64,000 nt of DNA from Icerya purchasi (taxonomy: Eukaryota > Arthropoda > Insecta > Hemiptera > Monophlebidae), in NCBI GenBank assembly GCA_039619475.1, contig CM077116.1, positions 248,877,440-248,941,439 on the forward strand, read 5' to 3'. Positions 24,682-39,600 of the stretch are shown in pieces. The notes beneath the pieces were generated by a model. The model saw only the letters and a list, made by a program, of their open reading frames with translations. It had not been told where the DNA came from and searched no databases. A program made the position numbers and the translations under genes. Position 1 is the first letter of the stretch. Each line of letters opens with the position of its first letter.

Positions 24682-27600
24682 CTTACACTCATACATAGGG
24701 GCCGCTTACATATTAGACGTCGCATACATTAATGTACAGGAAAGAAAAAGCAAGGAAACTGGTAAATAGATGGTTTAAAAGACCCCTAAAAAATGTAACA
24801 ATAATAATAAAGATTTACGTTGTTAAATCAGGTGATGTTCGAGAAACAAATCAATGAGAACGAGTCGTAAAAGAGGTTGCAGCTCCGTACCGAGGTGGTG
24901 GTAGAAATATTACCGTGGATAATTTTTTTATAACGTAATCCCTTACCATCGTCGGATTGATTAAATCAAGAAACGAATTAACTCCCATCAAAAAATAAAT
25001 GAACAAGTTGCTAAGCGTATAAACTCACACGTAGCAGTTTGGACGTCGTCACTTACTATTACTGTTCTAGAGTGGCGAAAACGAGTGCCACAAAAAGAGA
25101 CTCGTTCGCGTATAAAGGGAAAGTATGTTTTTCAAAAAAAAATATACCTCGGATAGATAACGTAAACTTATTGCGATTATTCTATCGGGAGGACGAAGAA
25201 ACCGTACCTCCGCTACTTTGAACGCAGATGCCGAAATATACATAATACATCTACGATAAAAGAGAAATATCCCGATTAGTTTTTCCCGGTTCCACTTAGC
25301 ATCTTCTTTTTCTGAACAATTAGGCTTTTGCCAGAAAGTTATTGGAACTTCTGCGTTGTTCGCAATATCAACAAAAAATACTCTATAAAATTGAAATATG
25401 ATCGATAGAATTTCATTGTTTTTCATTAAGGCTCGGAACTTGTCTCGTTCCGGATCCGAATCGCTCTCAGGTTTTTATAGCTAATCTGAAGTAGAATTGG
25501 GTGCCAGAGAAATTTGGAAAAGTAATGATCCCAAGTAGAAAGGAACTGACCCTAATATTCTCTTTAGTTCCATTAGACTCAGTACATTAAGAAACGCTTA
25601 ATTTCACAATCACCGACGCCCTCTGCTATAAGAACTTACCTTTCATTTTTCATGATTATGGCGACATGACGCCGAAACATGTCACGTGTAATTAAATTTA
25701 TAATAATATATATGTTACCTAAGAACAGTGTATTTATTATTACTTAATCAAGTATGATTTTCGAATTTCCGCTGAATTTCGAATTTTCCGATCTGTCGTA
25801 CAATCCCTTAACTATTAACTGCGTCTGCAAAAACAGAAAGTAAAAGATGAAAAAAACACAATAATTAGTGATTAACACCGATCTGGAAAAAGCCTACCCC
25901 ACTCGGATTCACAGTGAGCCAAACAGCAGTAAGAAAAAATCGACACTAAACGGCTAACGTCGACAGACTACGGATAAGGTTGATTCTAACCTGTTCTGAC
26001 GACATTAATTAAACATGCCGGAAAACTTTCATGTAGTCGAAAAACGACGTTGGTCAATTTTTGGATCACACACGGAGAGATAAAAATTTTCCAAGAACTT
26101 TGCGAAATTACCAGCATCTCCGGAGTACTTGTTGAAATTCAGATATTTATTTTCGCTCTTCTACCTATTCTATTTCTAACTTAATATCACATTTTAGGTA
26201 AAAATAACGTTAATTCTTCTCGAGACTCTATGATATTTTGAATTATAGTCCCTTTTGAAACGCTTATATTATTCTAATGTCTAACCGTTTCCGATTAATT
26301 CTACAGTTTTTATCTAAGAGGTAGTAGTTTGTATTATCTGACGTTTTCTTAAATTCCTCAATAATATCAAAAAATACATGTAATACGAATCGTTTTTGAT
26401 TCATAAATACAAAGTTTTCAATATTTAAACAAATTAATACCCCGAGTGCAATTTCATTAGTGACATAGTTTATCAGAATTATCATATTAGATGGTTATGT
26501 ATAAGAACAAACCGTACATTTTCATTCTGCAATAACTGCACTGAAGTACAAAGAAAAAAAAAATATATATATGAATGCTGCCGCATAAAATGTGTATGAA
26601 ATCGATTCTTTTTTTAAGTGTAAATTTTAAAATAGAATGTGAACGAAATTTCCATTATATTTCCACTTAAATTTGTTTTTAAATACCACAAGCAGAAATA
26701 ATCATGATCGTTGCAAGGGATAATAAATTTTCACTTAGAAATACTTCCTGATTCTAAGCATAAATATGTTTAAGAAAGTTTGTCACTGTGTTGCAATTGT
26801 CAAATACATTTGTATCAACTTTGCAAAACCTATGGGTTTAGATTTATTTTCTAAAATGATTCAGCGAAATGTATTATAATTATATGGAAATACTAGTTTG
26901 AAAAGTATAATGACCACTGGTACACTTAAAGGGAAAAAAAGGGAGGGAAACAAAAATAGAGTAACTATTCTTGATATTGTTACTACTCATCTGACCTTGA
27001 GAGTTCATACACTTTGCAGGATACAACTAAACAGTAACTATTCGCAATAGCAACATTTATCATTTTCAAAATGTGCTTCAGTCAAATTTACTGATAACAG
27101 GCTATGAATAGTGCCTATAAAAAATGTCCATAATGATGAGTTAATATACAGATGGGCCGCACGACCAGTAATTCCACTTTTTATATTTAGAACGTCCTTG
27201 CTGCCTCCGTTTTTGTTGTCTACATTGACTCTCTAGTAACCTCTTAGTAATTTATCAACCCCAAAATATTTCTAACAACCTACTACCAGAGATTTTAGAG
27301 CTCTTATCAGACTGGGGAAAGTAGAGTAATTAATTTCCCTGAACAAACGCTTAACACACTGATACACTATGGGGGACTTCTTAGCCACCGGTGTTAATTT
27401 CTCTCTAATGAAATATAACAAACCCCAACACTCGCGCAAATAGTAGGAGGAACTAAAAATATCCAGACTATTTTTAACATTCTCTATAAATGCAGCTAAA
27501 GCCCACCCAATTGATGGATTATCACCCACTGTTTGTGCTTTTGAGGCATGTGAGATGTATCAACAAGCGGTGTGAATGACAGCTGTGAGGTCGTGAACGC

Positions 27601-30600
27601 GGAGATCTATGGGATATCCTTCCATTGTCAGCACTTTCTCTCTCTGCAACTTATAGCTCAAAAAGTGTTAATGATAACAGACTCATTTAGCTGCTCTAGC
27701 TACAACACCATTGCACCAAACCTCCGGCAGTGATTTAAATCCACCAGATATAAATATAGACTGTCCAAATTGTTTTGATTTTTTTTTTTTTTTTTTAAAT
27801 TGAATTACCATGTGTAACTCTACTAAGGTTATCACAGTGAAAGCTGCCTAGGCTACTTTTAAAAGACCACCTAACAGTTTGCCATTCTGAATGTACTTTT
27901 GCCAAGCGTTGTATTTCTTATCCAATATTTCTACTAACGACATGAAAGTACTTAGGCGGAGTGCACTAAAACTACAATATTCAATTAGAATATGTTGTGT
28001 GCTGACGGATATTTTAATTCTACACAGTATGGACACGTATTAAGGGGAGTCATCCTTTGCAGTATGTGGTCACGGCTTTTAACGATATATAACACAACAG
28101 GGCGAACTTCTATATCTATGTGCTCAATCTCTGGGAATCTTAATTAATATATTTTTCCTTCCCGTTTTTTATCTAGACGAGGACATTTCCGAAAACCTTT
28201 CTGGCATATATTTTATTTAACATTCAATTTATTTGTTATGGTACTTCTGATTTTACTTATTTATACCGGTTTATTTTATTTCTTGAAAAATCACGTAGCA
28301 CAAAGGTACTTTTCGGTATCAATAACCCCGTAACTACATTATTTCACTGTTTATTAAAAGAAAAAGTTTTTATTGCCTCTACGGAATTGTGTGCTTTGAT
28401 CACCGTTAGACCAGAGAATTGTATCGAGCCCTCTCTCTCTCTCTTCTGTAGAAACGATTAATTTGGTCCACAGGTTTAAACAGTTTTGAAATACAGATTA
28501 GTTTCGATCAGAGTTTTGGATCTTTAAGTTCTTCCGACTGCTGGTGAAATTTCGGATACAGTTTCAGCTGAAACATTAAAGGAAAATTCAAGTAATAATA
28601 CGTAGTCGGTAAATCAAAAATAAATGAATATTTGTCACCGGTATTTATAAATTGTACCCCCCCCCCCACACACACACACGCACACTTTTTTTTTTTTGGG
28701 CTTTTGCCTACGACGGACGATATTATCCATCAATACGTATAAATAGTATCAATTAGGAGTCACAAGGAATAGAACCTGACTAATAACACTATACCAAGGA
28801 TGGAGATACAGTAACAATCAAGGCCGATAAATCTAAAACATGTGCATCCTGGAAAGAGAAGGAATAACATTGTCGAAGAGAAGAGCAAAAGGAGTTTGCT
28901 GTCCAATAACACGGCCACATATGCAATTACAGAGTCCACAGTACCGACGGATAAAGGACAATTAAGGAAGAAGAAGAGACACGGGATGTTTGAAAAGCAG
29001 TTAGAACCATTAAGCGCCAAAGCTATATAGAACACAGCGCTTAGCGGGCTGTAAAAAGTGATCCGAAAGTTCAATGACTTTTTCCACTACTATAAAGCAA
29101 AGTTTATAATTCTTAATTATAAAAAATAATTATGGCGACGACTGCGAAAACAGAGCCCACCATCCCGTCAAAAAAAAAAGCAAAAACGAATAGAATTTAC
29201 GCCCAATACTATAGTCACACTGCAACAGCAGCGCCAATAGTGCCGGCTGACAAGGAGTTCACTATCTAACATTAGGGACGCAAATGCGACAGCGGGTCCG
29301 CAATATTAACTGCGGGCTGTGTATGTTTGTAACTGCAACTGCCACATCAGTGCGTGCTCTTCGTTTAGAGAGGAGTTCGTTAGAAGTAACTGGACACGAT
29401 AAGATAGGAATTCCAAAGTGAAAAAGAACTACTGAAGGGATCACAGATCTTAATATGATGAATTATAGAAGATAGGAGTTTTGCTACAATTGGGATGGTC
29501 AACGTTGACTGTACAGAGAGAGAATAAAGGGCACACAATATGGACTTGGAATGTCGTGTGAGAGCAGCTCTAAGTATAAAGCTGCTATTTCAGATGATAG
29601 AGAGGAGTAATGATCAGAGTCACATAGGACTGTGTTATCGGGACACAACGGACAGATAGGAGAGCAAAAACAATGGAGAAACGATACAATGAAGCAAGAA
29701 GCCGACTGTGACCAGATCGAAGACGACAGATAGCAGACACGATGGAACGGGGAGGTGCGGAAAATCTAACCCCTGAAAACATTCACAGTCTCTTAGAACG
29801 ACGCTGTTTGGGGAAATCACTCGTACATCTTTGGCGCTATATAGCAAAGCGAGCTTATTTCCAAAGAGGCGAAGCCTTACTATGTGATTATTTTTTTATT
29901 TTGTGTTTAGTAGTAATGAAATTTGACGATGTTTATCTGATTCATTTACACGATGCGCATTATTAAATGGAATTATAAGAAATAATATTAAAGCGTTTAT
30001 AGTTATATTTAATCATTTTAAAAATACTAAAAATAATATTACCGCTGTTTGAAATGTTCCAAACATAAAAAGCACTCCTTTCAACGATTCATCCGAAAAA
30101 TTTGAAATAACTTTTTTCCCTTGATGCTTTTTTTGTTTATCTTCTTCTTTTTAATTTTTGTTTTTATTTTTTCGATTTCAGTTATGATTCGATTATTCAT
30201 AATTCGGCTAGATTAAAAGAAGAAATACTAGCCAGCAAGGTGGCGCCCGCAACCAGTGTCGATATTTCACCTTCGTTACCACCAAATGGATACCGTTAGT
30301 ACTGAATTTGTTTACCGGCAACTTACGCGAAATTTTTCAATTTGTTCGAATGTTAAAAGTTAATCAGGTGTCTCGAATTGTTCTATTTTCAACAGATCGC
30401 GATGGCGAAGTACGGCAGTTTATGGAACGGTTGATAGAAACTTTAATTTCCGGGACTTTAGATGAAACGTCTACGAATTCAGCATCTGTAAACAATCAGT
30501 GTACGTGAACAGTCTGCATGTTCGTTCCTCGAGAGCGAAAAAAAAAAAAAAAATCTCAAAATAATTCTAATTTTTAACACGTATTCACAAAAAATTTGTT

Positions 30601-33600
30601 ATTTCAGATGAGCCGATTTATACGAAATATCATTCCCGATTATCAGAAGTATTATCAAAAATGTCCGCATCGCTACATTCAACAATAGACAGTAAGTTTT
30701 ATTCACAGTTTAAATATTAAGGAAATTCCCGGTTATTTTTAGCCGTATCCACTCCACTGCTGTAATAAAATAACGGAAGAAAAACATTTTCCCTTAATAA
30801 CCGGAAACGATTAAGCTTCCTACACTAGACTCTCTTATTGCGCGTAGCCTACAGTTTTTTAATTTCATTGTACGCTGCTCTGACACACATTGCTTTGTCG
30901 TTTCCTACCGGCTCACAGAACGATAATAAATAAAAAGCAACAACTGAATTTCATTTCGCCGATGTTTTACAGTTTTATCGAGCGCTTGGTACTTTTATTA
31001 GAATAAAAATTTTCATCAAATTTCTGCTCTTCCGATTTACTCGACTACTTTTCGACGAATCGCTTCTAAACTTTGCGATTTTTTCGTAGGATGAAAAAGT
31101 CAAGAAGCTCTATTGAGAATAAATTTTAAAAATTAGTTTCCCTCAGTTCGCACTCGAAATAAATTAATATTTAAATTGAACAACTTTATAATCTGCGTTA
31201 CGATATACACATTTTCGTGTTATTTAATACAATAAAATAAATTCACGAAACGTTTAATATATTCGCAAATAAATCAAAAATTGTCTTCGGATGCTTAATC
31301 ATGATGGTTTACAAAATTTAAGTCAAATTTTAAATAATTACTAAAGGTATAATTAAAAGTTAAATTACTTCGGAAACAGATTAAATGTTTTGCATATTGT
31401 TTTGTTTATTTTAATAGTAAAAAAAAAAAAAAACAAAACAAAAAAAAAAGAGATAGTTTGTCGTGATTGATTATATGCAATTTACTTCCACCTTTGCAAT
31501 CTTTTTTCGTAAGTATGATAACAGCATTATCGAAAGTGGCATTATTATACACGTTATACTGCTGCTGCTGCTGCTGCTGGGAGCTTTTGTTAGTAATTTA
31601 AATGGTTTTGGTGAAAAGCGCGCGTTATAGGAAAAATTTGTAATTAATCTAGGATGAAGGATTAATTCAAAAGCCGAAAGAAGAATAACTTACTGATTTG
31701 CTTATATTACAGAATTGCAGCTTTGGTTTAGAAGCGACTCTTTTTTAGTTGTGATATTTTTAGCTAAGAACCCCCCCCCCCCCCAAAAAAAAAGAAGAAA
31801 AAAAACACTTAAATAAAACGATTAGACGACAAATTAAAACCTTCTCGGGTAGCCAAAATACATTTTGAGCGTCATGCAGAATTTATACTACGCAATGGTG
31901 AATCTTAAAAATGTTAATTAAAACGGTCATATTAATTTCGCTATCGGAAAAGCTTTATTAATCATTTTTATTCTGTATAAAAAGATCAAATTCGAAGTTT
32001 CGAAAATTCGCAAAGATTTAAGATTTAACGAAAATCCATAATAGTGAATATTACTTTTAATAGGTATTTGTTGAAAAAATTGAAGCAGTCATAAATTTTC
32101 TGATAATTCAAGGAACGACTTTTCCGATTTATATTTTATGATTTTTCAATTCGAAAAGTACTTTTTCATTTTATTTCATTTTTTATTTATTTTTTTTAAA
32201 ATAAAAATTCGGTAAATTTAAAATTAGTAAGAAATTTCTATTTGCACAAATTCCTCTTCTTACTACGCATAAAATTTCAAATTTGTCCCTCTCAACCTGT
32301 GATTGTGTACATATATCCGATTGCATTAATAATAAAAACTGAGTTATCGCTGCTAATGCAATTATCATCGTTACAAGGAATAAATTTTAATTTCTAAAAA
32401 TTTTCATTTACTTTTTCCGCCTTAAAAAAATTAAATAAATCAGATATATCGGTACCGTAGATCTTTTTACGCTGTCCAGACCCACACGGGCTTGAATTCG
32501 ACGACACGGAAATCTTTCGCTAAATTATACGATTTGAATTACACACCTTGCCAGCCTACCGGATATTTCGTTGCTGCGCATCTCCGAATTTCGGTCTAAG
32601 CAAATCTTGATTGCGCACAAGGAAGTCCTATTTAAGTTTGGTGAAATTGTGCCCGATCTTTATGAAGGAATGTAATTGAATAAAGGTCGGTTTGTTAAAG
32701 GCGATTTCGATTATTTATCACAAACTGTCGCTTCAGAATTATTCGTTTAGCATTCGATGCATAGTATCGAATAATGCAAATAGGATGGTTTGTAGGTCGA
32801 AAAAATACGAAATAAAACTGTCGATAACCACGCGGTGGTTTAACGTGCTTCCTTCAAAATTTCACGCATAAATCGGATTTGAAGAAGACCATTATTATTC
32901 AGACGGCTAATTACTCTGACTCCCCTGAACTCGGCAATAAAAATCGCGTCAAACATTTATGGAATTCGGAATTTACAAATGAGCTAAAAAATTATTTAAC
33001 TCGCTTCTCGATAAACCCGTTGTAACATCGAATCGTAAAAAGCGACATTTCCAATAATCAATAAATTTAACCCAGGACATTTGACATCGAAGCAAAGAGT
33101 TGGTTTTTTTAATACTACGGTTCCGCTAAAAAAATCAAAGTGTATGTCTCGGACATGGATATATATATATACATATATATAAACGAGAACTGTGATGATT
33201 TCCCAGAAAAATTCAAACGCTAATTGCAACTTCAAATTTGGACTATCTTCAAGGCGCTAAAAATTTCGAATTTTTGAAGAAAAAAAAAAATTTCACCGGT
33301 TGATGAAAAACTCGCTATTCGGAGTTAATGAAACGTCAGTCTGTTAGAGTGATTCCTAAAGTTTGCGAAAAGCGGATATTGTGTTTGAGAGTGCGAATGT
33401 TATTTTTAAATTTTTTCAAGCAATCATCTCTAAAAATGTGTATAATAATTATACTGCATGGAAAGTAAAGCAATATCTTGCACGAGTACTATATGCAGAG
33501 TATCATGTAAACTTAGTCGAATAGCTGTCAACTCTTCAGCTCGTCCAAACGTCGTGCTTGATTGACCTAGTTTCGAAATATTTTCGTGTCAACCAGGGTC

Positions 33601-36600
33601 GCATCCGCCGAAGGGAGGTATCGGAGATTTCTTTAACACGCGATTGTTGATATATAATATTTTTTGCGCATTAGAACTGTTAAGAACAAAATGTAATTAT
33701 CCCGCGTTTATTCACGAGAAATGGAAATTCTGATGTGAAATCCAAACCCCTGATATAATTTTTGCCGCCGACACTGATATCAACTGAATTTTTTAATTCG
33801 CATAAGATGCTAATATATTCATATATAGTCATATACATTCATATATATATGTATGAAATTTTTGCAACAGTTTGCTCAGCAAAACACATCTAATATTATA
33901 ATGGAATAAATTAGGTCTTGGAAATACCGAAGATTTGAAAAAAAAAATCGATTTTTCTTATTCGCATTATCCGTTAGGATTTATCAAAAATCATAGTTTC
34001 GTCGTTTAATATGCTAGCGCGCAAAGGTATTGTACCGAAAAAAAAGTTTTTAAACATCTCGATTAAAAGTTGAAATGATAAGCCAAAATGAAATAATTTC
34101 GGTTTTCAATGTTTTAACTATTTGCTACTTTGAGAACAAAACTGATGAAGTATTAAACCTAATTTCTCTATACTGCTGATCATGTTTTAATTACGCATTC
34201 TGCATTGCATCGTTTTAATTATCTTCTACGAGTGTCGGCCTTTTTGTAACAGTTTATAACGGTAAATTTTCCTTTGAAATGAATTAATGTTTATATCCTT
34301 CGATCCGTTATTAATCGCCTTTCTTCCAATTATTTGAATTTAATTATTTCCGACTGCGTGAATAGTAAGCCTTCTGTGTTTTCCCCTTCTCGATCATTCT
34401 TGTGACTTTATCATTTTCCTGGTTTCGTTCAGTCATCCATCCTCAGCGTATTGTCCATCAGCAGTTTTGAAAATTCATGAAGTGCCGTTTTCATCCGCTG
34501 TGTTTTTCACATTTTAAACCTGAAAAATTTTTGTGCCTAATTAATACTCGAAGATATACCATTTTTCTGATTCTCGGTCGCGCTAAGTAAGTGTGCCAAT
34601 TAATGCTTGTCCATTACAACCAAGTGACTAGTCATCTGCGAAATAGACTCATCGTAGATTCCCTTCCAATTTCATCTGTTGTAACGTTGTGATTTTTATG
34701 TTAGTTTTACAGAAGTCGGTCTATATCTCCATCGAGAAGTTTCGTACCGTATATATCGGTCGACAAATTACCCATTTGATTCATATCGCAACGAGCGATC
34801 TAAATTTTATTAACGTTCGTTACAGGTAAACAAGGAAATTTTCGTTTACAGGTGAAAAAGCTCTACTAGAAACGTTTCAGATATATGCATATTTACTTAA
34901 AATTCCGAGCACGTAGTCGGAGATTATTTGCTCCCCTTTTTTTCTTTCATAATAATTTTTGAAATTTTCAATAGCGGAATTCGAATTCTACTCAAACGAA
35001 ATACCGTTATCCAACCAATTCGTATAATTAGCTCCGAGCATCCCTCGTCTTGAAGCTCTTCCAGTGGAATTCCACGATATATCCTTGAGAACAAAGATAA
35101 TTTTGAAAGTCACTTAGTTAATAATTATTCCATATATATATATATATATTATATTACAACGTAATTCTTAGGCTACTCCCCATTAGAAAAAATGTCCTAA
35201 AAGTATGTCCCAATTTTATGTAACGTTTGTTATATTATTTTATAGGATTTTTGTGATTATGTTATTATTATTCATATGAATCGATTTAGAATTACGGTGT
35301 AAATTTTGATCATTTTATACAAAGTATAGAAAAAAGAAAGAGACAGAAATATAAGCAAGAGAGGTCAAGGGGCATAGTCCCTTACGAGGCCAAAATGGCC
35401 GAGTCATATACATATATATATGTATACATGTATTTATACCTCAGTTCAGATTAAATTAATCTTTTTTTAATGTGTATTCATTGATTATGGTTTTATCGTA
35501 AATATTTAAACAGTTTTAATTATCTTTAACAATTTCAAATATTTTGTTTTAATACTACACCCATGCGGCTATGCTTTCATTAGCTCCGAAATCGAATATG
35601 GGTTGGTTGGTTTCAAAAAAATCGCACCACCACTCTTCTAGGGCAGATGAAACACGGCTCTCGCTTAACCGCTGTAGATCATTATTAGGAAATTACCGAC
35701 ATGGCATGGTTCACGCTTGATCCATTTTAAGCGGGATCACGGAGGTTTCGATTTTCGGGAAAAAATGAAAATTGATCTGAATTTTATATCGTGAAATTTT
35801 TATAAAAATCGTACTTGAAGTAAAAATAATTACGAAACATTTACAAAATTCAAATTACGTTTTTAAATAAAAAGAAAAAACTTAATTTACCCGGTTCATT
35901 TCTCCCGAGTGATTCCCTGGCGCGGTCGGTAACTGTTAGCTGCCGGAGAAACGTCACTTGAGTGGCAAATAATTTATGATGTTATTACGCGAGAGGAGAA
36001 TAGATTTTTCGATCACGGCGCTTCTCATTTTAATGAGCTTTTAATAGACAGCTTCTTTTATGAAGTTGAACGACCGCCATTAATAATTCCGGCGGAGAAT
36101 CTCAGTTCGACACCGAATGTAGGTCATAACTGATAGATTGTGTAACATTCTTATACTCTTTAAGAGACTAGTACAAATCTCTACGTGTAACGCAATATCG
36201 CTAGCCGCGTTCCAACTTGCTCGTAGAATAGTCGCAACGTAGAAGAGTTCCGAAGGGGCGTCTAGATGCGAACATGTGTATTCAACAGATGACACGATGT
36301 TTGGTAACTTTGTCAAAGTACATATATTACGATGAATTATTGTTGGGCGGTTGTATCTTTTATGTTTAATAGCTTTTTCTTTTCTTTTTTCACTTCTACT
36401 CTTACATATATTCGATGGCAGACGGAATGCGAGACTCCATGAAACACGGAACGAATTGTAATGAGTGAACAGTTTAAGAGTAATTTAATTAACATAAATT
36501 AGGAAAGCGTACGATAAGTCATCGTTTTCGGTATAACAAATAAAATATGTTACTTTTCGATCCCCACTCCCCACCGCCGGTATTAATAATTTAAACTGAA

Positions 36601-39600
36601 ATATCTATTTGTAAAATGTTTTTTATTTACTTACACATTCATTTGTTTGACCGAAACGCGTACTATTCGTTGACGATTTATATTCTCAAAGATTGATCGA
36701 ATTCTGTCGTGAGATAAAAAAAAAATTTAAGAAAAGAATAACAAATAACTCGGTATCAATGAAAGTAAAAGAAAACTATTAAGTAAAGACATATACACAC
36801 TATAAAAACATATAAAATTTATTACTGAAATTAAAATTGCCGACTAGGCCCATAATCATGGTTATTTCAATAATGAATTTTTTATATGTTTTTATAGTGT
36901 ATATATGTCTTTACTTAATAAAGTGTTTTACATATAAATAGTATCCTTCAGTTCATCATGGAACACCAAATTAAATTAAAAGAAAACTAATTTCACCACG
37001 AATTTATTACGTCAGATGATGGGTGCTGCGCATACATTAATTTCTGAAAAAATAACATTCAGTATAATTAAAAAAAGATTCATCTGATCTATTATAACTA
37101 AAAGATAAAGTAGCATCAATCGAATAAAGTACACAAACTGAAAAAATTTTCGATTCAATTTCATCGACTAAATGCGGATTATTGATTTTTTATTCTTTTA
37201 CTTTTACAGACGTGTATTTTATTCAATGGATACTAGCGTTATTTAAAACTGTGTCTAGTCTCGGCAAAGTTTTGGTGGTAAGTTGGAAGTAAAACAAAAA
37301 CAGCAATGCGAATTTATAATAAGAAATCGCAAAAATAACTTTTGAAAAGGATCCGAACATCGAAAAACGATGATATAACGTATCTAGGATTGACAGAATT
37401 CCACTTCTCAATCGGGGTTAGATTAACGAAAGATTAATGAATCTTTCATTGTCATATTATCCTCGCTTTTCCGTTATAGATACCTCTATATATGGAACTG
37501 ATAAAAGAAATCCGTTGCTACCAATTTTTTGAAAATCGAATTTCAAATAGTAGTTTAAAATGACACGGGAAAGATTTAAGCGTGAAATACGCGCACAAAA
37601 AAATCATAAAACCGGCTAAACCGCGGCCAGGCTTGAGACTACCGACGTCGTAAGTGTGGTGCTTATTAATAAGGAAGGCGCAATTACACACACAAAAAAA
37701 TAAATAAGATCGGTATAACAGGTCGGAGAAAATTATTGTCTTATCTCCAGATCAGCTATCTTATTCCCATCATTGTATCACACTCTGATTTCCGACCGAA
37801 CGGGCTAATGGCAAGAATTTTTCGGATGTGTGCGAAGAAATAGGTTGCTCTTAGCTGGTATACAATGTAACGGATTAACTCGCGTAAATTCGAATTTTTT
37901 CCTAACGTCGTTACACTCGGACGAGGAGGTGGCCACGCGGAAGGTTTAAAGTAAGTTGTTGAACTAGTTTAATTAGCGAGATAATGGCTTGAAGTGGGAA
38001 GAATGAGTGTTTAGATTTTAGCAGATAATATCAAGCGTATAATTTAGTAATTAAATTCGTATAATTCATATCGGGATGATTTCATTTGTACCGTTCAGAG
38101 TAATTATCATTCCCTCCATGTACCATTTTCACATTCTTCACCTTACCGGCGAACCATTTTGTTAACGCGCCTATTACTTATCCCCTGCGCGCTAATGATA
38201 TCCTACCGTGATGAAACACCGACAGCGACACGTTTACCGCTTCCCGGAAAAAAATGATTTAATATGTATCTTGCCCGGCGAATGTATTTACATTGTTTGA
38301 CATCCGATATGCGCACTAGTCTGTGTATTAATTACGCGAAAGAAAAACTCTAGTCTTGATTCGCAGGGAATACGTTGTCGCTTGAAGATTAATTTTTACG
38401 CAAATAATTCGAAATTTCATTCATTTTTTACTAGACAAACTGTTGGATGATTCGGAAAAACCGGCAACGATTTACATGCAATTAAAGTTAATAGTCAAAG
38501 ATATTTCGCAGCAAGCAGCTCACTTTTCACCTTCACAAGCGGTACGTATGTAAAACATTTTTATTTTATTGTTTCGTATTCTACCTCAAAAATTTTTAAC
38601 AGTCAACGAGTTTCTCAAGATTGTAGATTTTTGGGACGGACTCCACTTTTGTGGTACTTAGCATGTCGTTGAACTTCTCTATTCTTCTTGAAATCAGCGA
38701 CGTTATTACGAAATCACGGTGAATGTTTAAATTGTAATAATAATCTAACCATTTTATATTCCTTTCCGGCCTGCTCTTGTTCTAAAATCCCCTACATTTC
38801 TTTTGTACTGCGTTTATCGTTTCGCTCAAAATTTATTTACTATTCGGGTTTGAAGAATTAAAAACTATTAATAATAATTACAAAAAGGTGGTCAGTTTAT
38901 TACCTAAAAATGACACTCACTTATTGATGAAAAAACGAATTCTTCTTTCCTCGAAAAATTCAGCTATTTCCTATGTGCAAATTGCGACATTCTTTAGAAT
39001 TGAAGTAGTATATTACCCTAAAATAACCGCAATTTTAAATTTTAAACGACTTTTATCGTTTATTTATATATATATATATTTTTTTTTTCCTCATCAAAAG
39101 TCCTTTCAGCATAATTCGTCATAAATTTTATATTTTTCAAAAAAATTTCAACTTCTCCGACACGCGATATAAAACTTACACTTAAAATTTGTACTTCCTT
39201 TTAAATTCTCAATTTTCCTAAAATCACGTTTTTTGGGTTTTTTTTTTTTAATGTAAATTAACGAGAATATTAGCCTATAAAATGGGAAGGAGGATAAAAC
39301 TAAACTATATATTCTTGAACGTTTAAGGATGGAGGATAAAATAATTCGAGAAAATGCAGGAATGACAGATGCAGAAGTAAATGAAAAAATACGAACAGCA
39401 CCGCTGAGGGGGTAGGGATAATATCAAGTGACAGTAGAGAAGAAGGACGATTGCGCAGCAGAAAAGGTCGAACATTTAAATAAAACATGATATCAGGGTA
39501 AAAAAAACAAAAAAAAAACAAAAATAATTAGAACAGGATTGAAGAAGACAAAATGGAGTAGAAGCAGATGAAAACCGAGGAAATGATACGGGAAAGAGAC

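Larger units (their letters stand above)
30692..38434 (+). other. Intron 4 (7.7 kb)
   Basis: AT-rich intron. It holds a (CTG)7 run, a C-run at about 31770-31784, TA repeats near 33160 and 33840, a hairpin-repeat copy at 35153-35404 and a MITE at 36779-36918. No additional exon with compatible phase was convincing. Confidence 0.6.

Noticed and set aside
30308..30508. 66-codon open frame starting MFTGNLREIF
   Set aside because: Its first 29 residues are intron 2 and its last few lie beyond the exon 3 donor. Only 30396-30500 is exon.
34852..34912. Possible extra exon (EKALLETFQIYAYLLKIPS) after TTTACAG
   Set aside because: The leading phase would fit exon 4, but the only nearby donor (GTAGTC) is poor and gives 61 bases, which breaks the frame to exon 5.
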